A stretch of 12,014 bases of DNA from DATBFX01 sp036558305 (lineage in GTDB: Bacteria; Chloroflexota; Chloroflexia; Thermomicrobiales; UBA6265): positions 1-12,014 of the forward strand of contig DATBFX010000053.1 in NCBI GenBank assembly GCA_036558305.1, written 5' to 3'. The position numbers and the translations under genes are program-made. The notes under the pieces were generated by a model. That model was not told the origin of the DNA. It searched no databases and saw only the letters and a list, made by a program, of their open reading frames with translations. Below, piece after piece: positions 1 to 5,511 of the stretch. Each line of letters begins with the position of its first letter. Within the stretch, counting starts at the first letter, position 1.

Positions 1-37
<37 letters not shown>

Positions 38-38
38 C

Positions 39-1394
39 CTACCCCTGCGCCGCCCAGTAGTCGTCGAGGATCTTCTGGACCGTCGCCTGGGCTTCGGTCA
101 CGGCCGTTTGTGGGTCGGCGCCTTCGAGGAGGACCTGGTCCATCGCGTTGAGGACCGCCGTCCGGTTGTCGGCTTCGTTGACGAAGAAGGTCGCGTAGGA
201 GTACGGCAGGGAGGTGATGAAGGGCGCCAGCTTTTCGTCCTTGGTGAACGCCTCTTCGTTGGCGATCGCGGTTCGGGCCGGCAATTCGCCGACGGCCGGC
301 GTCCAACGGCGCATGACGTCGGGCGAGGAGAGGAAGTCGATGAACTTGGCGGAGGCGATCAGCTTGTCGCCCTCGGCGGCGTTGCGGGTGATGCCGTTGG
401 CCCAGAACGAGGCGAAACTGGCCTGCTCCTTGTGGGCCGGCAGCGGGACGATGCCGTAGTTGAGATCGGGTGCGCTGCTGGCGTAGGTGCTGAGGCGGAA
501 GGAGCCGTCGACGTGCAGCGCCGCGTGGCCGCCGCCGAACGCGGTCTGGCCGTCGGTGTAGAACCCCTTCTCCGAGACCTTGTGCTTGGTGATCAGGTCC
601 ATGTACCAGGTAAACGCCTCGACGCCGAGCGGATCCGACCAGTGGAGGGTCCGCTTGTCTTCCGACATCGGGATCAGCCCGTTTTGGCGGTTGAGGCACT
701 CGCGCCACCAGTGGTGCCCCTGGCCGTCGGGGTCGTAGGTCGCGCCGGCGGTCACGAGTTTGTCGCCGTCGCGCTGCGTCGTCGCCACGGCGACGTCGAC
801 GAACTCTTCCCAGGTCGTCGGCGGCTGCTTGCCGGCGGCGCCGAGGAGATCCTTATTGTAGAAGAGGGCCAGTGTGCGCACGGCGATCGGCAGCGCGTAG
901 TAGGTCTCGCCGATCTTGGCAGCCTGGATCATCGGGAAAAAGTCCGCTTCGATCTGGGCGACCGGGAAGATGTCGGGGGGAAGCGGGATCAGGAGTTGCT
1001 GCTGGGCGTAGACGGGTACCCACCCGTAGTAGACGTTGAGGACGTCGGGACCGCCGCCGGCCTGGACGGAGGCGGCGACCTGCTGCTGGAAGTCGTCGTA
1101 GGGGAAGTTGACGTGCTTGATCGTGATCTGGGGGTTTTGCTGCTGGAATTCGGGGATGAGTTCGTTGACGAGGTTGACCTTGGAATCGAACTGGTATTGC
1201 CAGTACTCGATTTCGACGGCGTTCTGCACCTGGAGGCCCGAGGTCGGGGTCGCTTGCGCGGCGGCGCCGGCCGTGCCGAGACCCGCCATCGCCAAGCCGG
1301 CCGCACCCGCGGCGCCGCGACGGAGGAGTTGCCGCCGGTCGAGGCGGTCCTGGAACCATCGAACGGGCAGTTCACGCTGGTCACGATCGGTCAT
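39..1394 (-). CDS. Family 1 extracellular solute-binding protein (sugar ABC transporter), Tat-exported
   Basis: 451 residues, the usual length for family 1 sugar-binding proteins. These proteins capture a sugar or oligosaccharide outside the membrane and deliver it to MalF/MalG-type permeases. The N-terminus carries a twin-arginine leader: DRRQLLRRG at residues 19-27, then an Ala/Gly/Leu core and a likely cleavage site near Ala-Gln-Ala at 45-48. The mature part has the family's typical ALPIAVRTLALFYNKDLL stretch (167-184) and many Trp/Tyr residues suited to stacking on sugars. The ATG at 1394 was chosen because AGGAGG lies 5 nt upstream and the Tat leader follows directly; the same frame stays open to 2657 but that is antisense-type GC noise. 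The gene follows an amidohydrolase on the same strand after 146 bases. Its partner permeases are not in the window and would be expected downstream, beyond position 1. The sugar is not predictable. Confidence 0.93.
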   Translation of the reverse strand: MTDRDQRELPVRWFQDRLDRRQLLRRGAAGAAGLAMAGLGTAGAAAQATPTSGLQVQNAVEIEYWQYQFDSKVNLVNELIPEFQQQNPQITIKHVNFPYDDFQQQVAASVQAGGGPDVLNVYYGWVPVYAQQQLLIPLPPDIFPVAQIEADFFPMIQAAKIGETYYALPIAVRTLALFYNKDLLGAAGKQPPTTWEEFVDVAVATTQRDGDKLVTAGATYDPDGQGHHWWRECLNRQNGLIPMSEDKRTLHWSDPLGVEAFTWYMDLITKHKVSEKGFYTDGQTAFGGGHAALHVDGSFRLSTYASSAPDLNYGIVPLPAHKEQASFASFWANGITRNAAEGDKLIASAKFIDFLSSPDVMRRWTPAVGELPARTAIANEEAFTKDEKLAPFITSLPYSYATFFVNEADNRTAVLNAMDQVLLEGADPQTAVTEAQATVQKILDDYWAAQG

Positions 1395-1399
1395 GTGTT

Positions 1400-1406
1400 C
1401 CTCCTC
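1400..1406 (-). promoter_or_regulatory. Ribosome binding site of the solute-binding protein gene
   Basis: The minus strand reads AAGAGGAGG, then 5 nt, then ATG. This strong Shine-Dalgarno match fixes the start at 1394 over any of the upstream in-frame alternatives. The 146-base gap before it (1395-1540) otherwise shows only a short CCCG/CGGG hairpin near 1530 with no T-tract. I see no convincing promoter in it. Confidence 0.75.
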
Positions 1407-1540
1407 TTCTCGCGAGCGGCGCGGCGTCATGCCGCCACGCGCCGTACCGGCCGCCGGCGTTCGTCGGGATGAACCGGCCGAAAGCGACGGCACGCCCCAC
1501 CGTCTGCCGAGGTGGCGTCGGGGAACCCGTCTTCGGGGGA

Positions 1541-2497
1541 TTACAACGCGATTCCTAAGAGCCGAGCGGCATTGCCACCGAAGATAAGCTGAAGTTGGGT
1601 TTCGGTCAAGTTCATGAATCGGCAGATCCGGATCTGGTCCTGAAGGTAACGCAGGGCAAAGCCGCGCGGAAACCAACTCGAATCGCTGCCGAAAATGATC
1701 CGGTCCGGGCCGATGGTTTCGAAGAAGCGCTGAAAGAGGTCCTCCAGCGTCAGCTTGTACGGCATCCAGCGGACCCACTGATTCGAACCGGAGGTGTCGA
1801 CCGAGACGTTCGGGCAGGACCAGCAGAGGAAGAGCAGGTCGGTGACGTGCTGGATACCGAAGTGGGGAATCACGAAGTCGACGGTGGGGAAATCGCGGGC
1901 GACCGGTTCGAGCACCGCCGGGCTGATATTCGGGTGGTAGGAGACGCCGCCGGCGCCGCCGAGCATGCCGAAGTGGATCAAGACCGGGATGCCGAGCCGC
2001 TCGCAGGTCTCCCAGACCGGGTAGAGCGACCGGTCGTTGAGCAGCACCGGGATGCGCGGCGCCAACTGCTTGTAGCCGCGGAGCCCGAGTTGGGTGACGG
2101 CCCGCTCCAGTTCCGCCGCGGCGTCGGGGCGGGTGATGTCGTGGTGGGCCATCCCGAAGAACTTGTCCGGGTAGAGCGAGACGGCCCGTGCCAACTCGTC
2201 GTTGTCGCGGCCGGTGACGAAGACGATGCGGTCGATCCCGTGGCGGTCGAGTTCGGCCGCCCAGCGCGCGGCCTGTTCTTCGGTCGAACGCGGTTCGGAT
2301 TCGGGTTCGGGGAAGTCGAAGGCGAGGCGCCACTGGGTCTGGTACCGCGCGAGCCGCTCCTCGCGCGCGGTCGCTCGTTGCGCGGCATCGGGCGCGGCGG
2401 TGGGGCCCGGTTCGCGCGTGCGCGATCCGCCCTGGCTGAGATCGCCGCGGATCGGGAAGTGGGCGTGAAAGTCGATCACGGTCAGGTCCTGGTACAC
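1541..2497 (-). CDS. Amidohydrolase 2 family metal-dependent hydrolase/decarboxylase
   Basis: 318 residues with the signature of the amidohydrolase-related TIM-barrel family (PF04909, ACMSD/resorcylate decarboxylase type). The first strand ends in DFHAHF with the metal-binding HxH at His11 and His13. Further barrel ligands are His175 (LIHFG), His212 (IPHFG) and Asp272 in FGSDSSWFPRG. No signal peptide is visible, so it should be cytoplasmic. Members hydrolyse or decarboxylate small carboxylic, often aromatic, substrates; the substrate here cannot be told. The GTG start at 2497 has AAAGGA 6 nt upstream and places the metal motif at the very N-terminus as usual for the family. The frame remains open to 2746, but that extension runs through the permease coding region. 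It lies 95 bases after the permease and 146 before the binding protein on the same strand, so co-transcription is possible but not shown. Confidence 0.9.
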   Translation of the reverse strand: MYQDLTVIDFHAHFPIRGDLSQGGSRTREPGPTAAPDAAQRATAREERLARYQTQWRLAFDFPEPESEPRSTEEQAARWAAELDRHGIDRIVFVTGRDNDELARAVSLYPDKFFGMAHHDITRPDAAAELERAVTQLGLRGYKQLAPRIPVLLNDRSLYPVWETCERLGIPVLIHFGMLGGAGGVSYHPNISPAVLEPVARDFPTVDFVIPHFGIQHVTDLLFLCWSCPNVSVDTSGSNQWVRWMPYKLTLEDLFQRFFETIGPDRIIFGSDSSWFPRGFALRYLQDQIRICRFMNLTETQLQLIFGGNAARLLGIAL

Positions 2498-2526
2498 GAG
2501 TTGTCCTTTCTGTGCCGCGCCGAGAC

Positions 2527-2570
2527 CGGCACCGCCCCGTGCTCCCGCCGGACCCGCAGGAACGGTGCCG
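2527..2570 (-). terminator. Hairpin between permease and amidohydrolase genes (weak terminator or attenuator candidate)
   Basis: A perfect 8-bp inverted repeat CGGCACCG/CGGTGCCG (2527-2534 and 2563-2570) with a 28-nt loop lies 22 nt after the permease stop. There is no T-tract, so intrinsic termination is doubtful; it could stabilise the upstream mRNA or mark the end of the sortase-ABC operon. In GC-rich DNA such an inverted repeat can be chance. Confidence 0.25.
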
Positions 2571-2592
2571 CGGGCGATCGCCCCGGCGGTCG

Positions 2593-3354
2593 TCAGCGCC
2601 GCGCCAACACTTCCTCCCGGCTCCAGGTTGTGGCGGCCAGGAGCACCAGGACGGCATCGAGGGCGATCATCCCGACGACCACGGCCGCCATGATCCACGC
2701 CCCCCAATCGCGCGCGGCGAACGCGGCACCGCCGACGACGGCCCAAACCGGCAGCAAGGCGAACCCGGCCAGTTGTTGGGCGGAGTTGTAGGTGCGGACG
2801 CGGGACGAGATCAAGCTGGCGACGGTGGCGGCGAAGACGGCGACGCCGGGGACGAGGGCGAGCATGGCGAGGGACAAGCCGAGCGGCAGGCTGCCGACCG
2901 CGCCGGGGACGAGCAGGGCGAGACCGCCGAGGTACGAGATCTCCGCGACGATGGCAAAGAGGAGGGCCGGGCCGACGGCGCCGAGCACTTTGCCGGCGAA
3001 GATGGCCGTGTTCGACGCCGGGGAGGCGAGGAGTGGGGTGAGGGTGCCTTGCTCGAACTCGCCCGCGAATTGGCCGGAAGCGGAGCCGACCGCGGCCGAG
3101 GTCGGGAGCATGCCGACGAGGAGAAGGTAGCCGGCGAGGGCGGCGCCCGAGAAGTCGTCCTGGCCTGTCCGCGGCCGGATGCTGGTGACGACGAGCACGA
3201 TCGGCAGAACCAGCGCGAAGAAGGCGCCGAGGCCCATCGTCGAGCGGTCGCGCAGCGAATCGATCGCGGCGCGACGGGCGATGAGCAGGGTCGCGCGAAG
3301 GTCGTCCGGCGGTCGTGGCGGCGCCAGGTCAAGCGCGTCAGCCGGTGCGTCCAT
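2593..3354 (-). CDS. ABC-2 type transporter permease
   Basis: 253 residues, predicted integral membrane protein. Hydrophobic segments lie at about 41-58, 71-90, 122-148, 157-184, 195-213 and 218-241, giving six helices as in ABC-2/NatB-type permeases. Between helices 2 and 3 it has GEFEQGTLTPLLASPAS (98-114), which matches the conserved E-x-GT-L-x-LL-x-P coupling region of these permeases that contacts the ATPase. The N-terminal 30 residues are cytoplasmic. The ATG at 3354 has AGAGGA 6 nt upstream and overlaps the end of the ATPase gene by 17 bases, so the two are translationally coupled and should form one exporter, probably with two copies of each subunit. Substrate unknown; ions, drugs or peptides are exported by relatives. 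Confidence 0.88.
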   Translation of the reverse strand: MDAPADALDLAPPRPPDDLRATLLIARRAAIDSLRDRSTMGLGAFFALVLPIVLVVTSIRPRTGQDDFSGAALAGYLLLVGMLPTSAAVGSASGQFAGEFEQGTLTPLLASPASNTAIFAGKVLGAVGPALLFAIVAEISYLGGLALLVPGAVGSLPLGLSLAMLALVPGVAVFAATVASLISSRVRTYNSAQQLAGFALLPVWAVVGGAAFAARDWGAWIMAAVVVGMIALDAVLVLLAATTWSREEVLARR

Positions 3355-4369
3355 GCCCGTTCCTCTCGTGTACTGAGCCGCGGCCGGCGGAACTATCCGG
3401 TTCGACCGCGGCGGCGTAGGCGTCTTCGAGCGAGCGCCGTTCGTAGGAGACGGTGACGACCGCGGCACCGGCGGCGACCAGGTGGGCGATCGCCCGCGGG
3501 TTGGTGGTTTGCGGATGAGCAGTGCGGTACGTGACCACCGAACCCGGACCTGCCGGACCGTCCTCGGTCGATGCGGCGGCGATGCCTTCGAGATCGCCCA
3601 GCGTCGCGGCGGCGGTCGGACAGGGTGATGCCAATTCGATGCGGACGGCCACCTCGGCCGTGGCACCGGCGCGGAGGGCGCCGGGTGTGCCGGTGGCGAT
3701 GATGCGGCCGGCGCGGAGGATGGCGACGTCGTCGGCGAGGCGCTCGGCTTCGTCGAGGTCGTGGGTGCAGAGGACGACGGTGCGGCGGTCGCTGCGGAGG
3801 GTGAGGATCAGGTCGCGGACGGCGCGGGCGCCGAGGGGGTCGAGACCGGAGGTCGGTTCGTCGAGGAAGAGGACCGGCGGTTCGTGGAGGAGGGCGCGGG
3901 CGAGGGCGACCTTTTGCTTCATGCCCTTGGAAAACCCGGCCATCCGTTTGCCGCGGACGTCCTCCAGGCCGAAAAAGGCGAGCAGGTCGGCGATGCGGCG
4001 GCGACGGGTGGCCGCGTCCAGACCGTAGAGGCGGCCGAAGAAATCGAGGTAGGCGGCGGGCGCCATCTGCTCGTGGAGACCGGGGACGTCGGTGACGAGA
4101 CCGACGCGGGCGCGGACCCCGGCCGGGTCGGTGCGGACGTCGCGACCGGCGACGACGGCGTCGCCCGCGGTTGGGCGGACCAGACCGGCGAGCATGCGGA
4201 CGATCGTGGTTTTGCCGGCGCCGTTGGGACCGAGGAGGGCGAGGATCGAACCGGCGGGAACGCGCAGGCTGACCCGATCGACGGCGAGGAAGGTGCCGAA
4301 GCGGCGCGTCAAATCCCGCGCCTCGATCGCCGGCGGCGCGATGGGAGTTGGCGAGGCGCGGGCGATCAC
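3338..4369 (-). CDS. ABC transporter ATP-binding protein (ABC-2/NatA type)
   Basis: 343 residues. The nucleotide-binding domain occupies about 15-235: Walker A GPNGAGKTT (47-55), a signature motif in the divergent form FSKGMKQK (146-153), Walker B VLFLDEPTSGLDP (166-178) and switch histidine His203 in CTHD. The usual Q-loop glutamine is not evident (VGLVTDVPGL, 89-98), a variation also seen in NatA-like exporters. The remaining 110 residues form the C-terminal accessory domain typical of ABC-2 ATPases. The GTG at 4369 was chosen because GTGA overlaps the TGA of the upstream sortase by 4 bases, the hallmark of translational coupling; the reading frame extends to 5128 only as noise across the sortase gene. 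It powers the adjacent permease. Confidence 0.93.
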   Translation of the reverse strand: MIARASPTPIAPPAIEARDLTRRFGTFLAVDRVSLRVPAGSILALLGPNGAGKTTIVRMLAGLVRPTAGDAVVAGRDVRTDPAGVRARVGLVTDVPGLHEQMAPAAYLDFFGRLYGLDAATRRRRIADLLAFFGLEDVRGKRMAGFSKGMKQKVALARALLHEPPVLFLDEPTSGLDPLGARAVRDLILTLRSDRRTVVLCTHDLDEAERLADDVAILRAGRIIATGTPGALRAGATAEVAVRIELASPCPTAAATLGDLEGIAAASTEDGPAGPGSVVTYRTAHPQTTNPRAIAHLVAAGAAVVTVSYERRSLEDAYAAAVEPDSSAGRGSVHERNGHGRTG

Positions 4370-5031
4370 TCGTTCCGGGCGGCGCGGATGACCATCCGCT
4401 CCAGGTACAGGCCGTTCTGGTAGTCGAACGGTCCGCCGCAGGTGATCAGGGTCAGCGATTCGGTTTTGGTCGAACCGACGATCTCCTGGACCCCCTTGGC
4501 GTCGAGATCGGCGACGGAGTAGTTCTTGACCCACTCGACCTTGTACTTGTAGACGAGATTGTCTTCGCCGGTGACCTCGATCTCGTCGTCTTGCTTGAGG
4601 TCGCCGACGTGGAAGAAGACGGCCTGGGGCACGTCCCAGTAGTCGAGGTGACCGGCCATGACGATGTTGCTGTCCTCGCCGAGGCGGCCGGTGCCGCGGT
4701 ACCAGGCGACGACGAAGGGACCGGACGGGTTCTGCATGACGCCGTCGACGATTTCCTGTTGCTCGACGGGGGCATCGACCTCGGCGTTGGTGATCTTGAT
4801 CGCGATGGGGACGACGCCGACTTTCTGGAACGGTTTCGGGGCGGCGCCGAAGGGACCGGGGCGCACGCCGCCGGTGGTCGGCGGTTCGCCGAGTTTGCTG
4901 GCTTCGACGGGGTCCTGCGCCGCCGAGGTTCTGGTCGCCGACCAGGGGGAACCGGCCACCGCCAGGAGCCCCGGCAGTGCCAACCCGGCACCCAGCACGC
5001 TCCGTCGTGACCACCGCGTCGTTCGTGTCAT
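4366..5031 (-). CDS. Sortase (class E/F-like) with Tat-type leader
   Basis: 221 residues. Sortases cut a sorting signal in surface proteins and join them to cell-wall or pilin amines. The catalytic triad can be read as His128 (MAGHLD), Cys198 (LITCGG) and Arg212 (YLERMVIRA), the order and spacing of class E/F enzymes. The N-terminus reads SRRSVLGAGLALPGLLAV (8-25), a twin-arginine motif plus hydrophobic core, which may be a cleaved Tat leader or an uncleaved anchor. A Pro/Gly-rich stalk (about 40-65) precedes the beta-barrel. The ATG at 5031 has ACGGAG about 6 nt upstream. It is the first gene of an operon with the ABC exporter and is preceded by a TATACT box. No sortase substrate with an LPxTG-type tail was seen in the window. 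Confidence 0.9.
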   Translation of the reverse strand: MTRTTRWSRRSVLGAGLALPGLLAVAGSPWSATRTSAAQDPVEASKLGEPPTTGGVRPGPFGAAPKPFQKVGVVPIAIKITNAEVDAPVEQQEIVDGVMQNPSGPFVVAWYRGTGRLGEDSNIVMAGHLDYWDVPQAVFFHVGDLKQDDEIEVTGEDNLVYKYKVEWVKNYSVADLDAKGVQEIVGSTKTESLTLITCGGPFDYQNGLYLERMVIRAARNE

Positions 5032-5074
5032 CTGTCGCTCCGTTGACTGATACCCAATCCCGATCCTGCCGCCA

Positions 5075-5080
5075 AGTATA
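5075..5080 (-). promoter_or_regulatory. Candidate -10 box of the sortase-ABC operon
   Basis: The minus strand reads TATACT, five of six matches to TATAAT, 43 nt upstream of the sortase ATG. TTGACG occurs 24 nt upstream, too far for a standard sigma-70 pair, and no better -35 box is seen at 16-18 nt. It is an AT-rich spot in GC-rich surroundings, which favours it. Confidence 0.4.
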
Positions 5081-5156
5081 GGCGTTCGGACGGCGTTGCC
5101 CGCTCGTCAAAGTCGCCCAAACGTCCAACGATTTATCGGCGGCTGTGGTTTCGAGG

Positions 5157-5236
5157 ACGGACAGACGGACAGACGGACAGACGGACAGACGGACAGACGG
5201 ACAGACGGACAGACGGACAGACGGACAGACGGACAG
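5157..5236. repeat. Tandem repeat: ten perfect copies of the 8-mer ACGGACAG
   Basis: Positions 5157-5236 are exactly ten identical head-to-tail copies of ACGGACAG (80 bases, no mismatch). The array sits between the divergently transcribed sortase operon and the penicillin-binding protein gene: 76 bases upstream of the sortase TATACT box and 275 bases upstream of the penicillin-binding protein start. It lies outside the accepted coding regions. Perfect short repeats can change copy number by slipped-strand mispairing and alter promoter geometry or curvature. It has no spacers, so it is not a CRISPR array. Confidence 0.98.
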
Positions 5237-5511
5237 TCGCTAGCAGAGGCGGGTGAAACCGTGGGGAGGGGGCATGCGTTGATCAGAGAGATGGGCCGCG
5301 GCGCGAGGTGGCGGCTTGACGTCCGACCGGCCGGGTGTCAGCATGGCGGGGCGCACCGCCCCGACCGGCGACGGGCGACAGGCGAGGAACGACCGCAACC
5401 GGTCGTCGCGGCTGTCAAGGACGCTCCCCGCGCGGTACCCTTCGCTTGTCGGCCGTACCCTGTCGTCTTTCGCCTTTCCACTGTCGCCCCTCGGACGAAG
5501 GAACCACCCCG
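5237..5511 (+). promoter_or_regulatory. Leader/promoter region of the penicillin-binding protein gene
   Basis: This is the rest of the 480-base divergent intergenic region. It holds TTGACG (5316-5321), 17 nt, then CAGCAT (5339-5344), a weak sigma-70-like pair. A hairpin follows with a 7-bp perfect stem CGGGGCG/CGCCCCG and 3-nt loop (5347-5363). Next come degenerate GGCGAC-type repeats (about 5366-5385) and several TGTCG words. The ribosome site AAGGAA lies 8 nt before the GTG at 5512. If the promoter is right, the untranslated leader is about 160 nt. I recognise no riboswitch. Confidence 0.35.

Noticed and set aside
108..1472. 454-codon plus-strand frame opposite the solute-binding protein
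   Set aside because: Gly/Val/Asp/Arg-rich antisense shadow without ribosome site; the opposite strand encodes a recognised protein.
1395..2657. Minus-strand frame continuing upstream of the solute-binding protein to 2657
   Set aside because: It runs antiframe through the amidohydrolase gene, is arginine-rich low-complexity sequence, and the true start with AGGAGG and a Tat leader is at 1394.
4370..5128. Minus-strand frame extending the ATPase upstream to 5128
   Set aside because: It overlaps the whole sortase gene in another frame, is Arg/Pro-rich noise, and the coupled GTG at 4369 explains the start.
5157..5236. CRISPR array
   Set aside because: The repeat unit is 8 bases with no spacers and no cas genes nearby.
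5335..5511. Upstream ATG start for the penicillin-binding protein
   Set aside because: Would add 59 residues of Arg/Pro-rich low complexity before the normal short tail and membrane helix; the GTG at 5512 has AAGGAA at a good distance.
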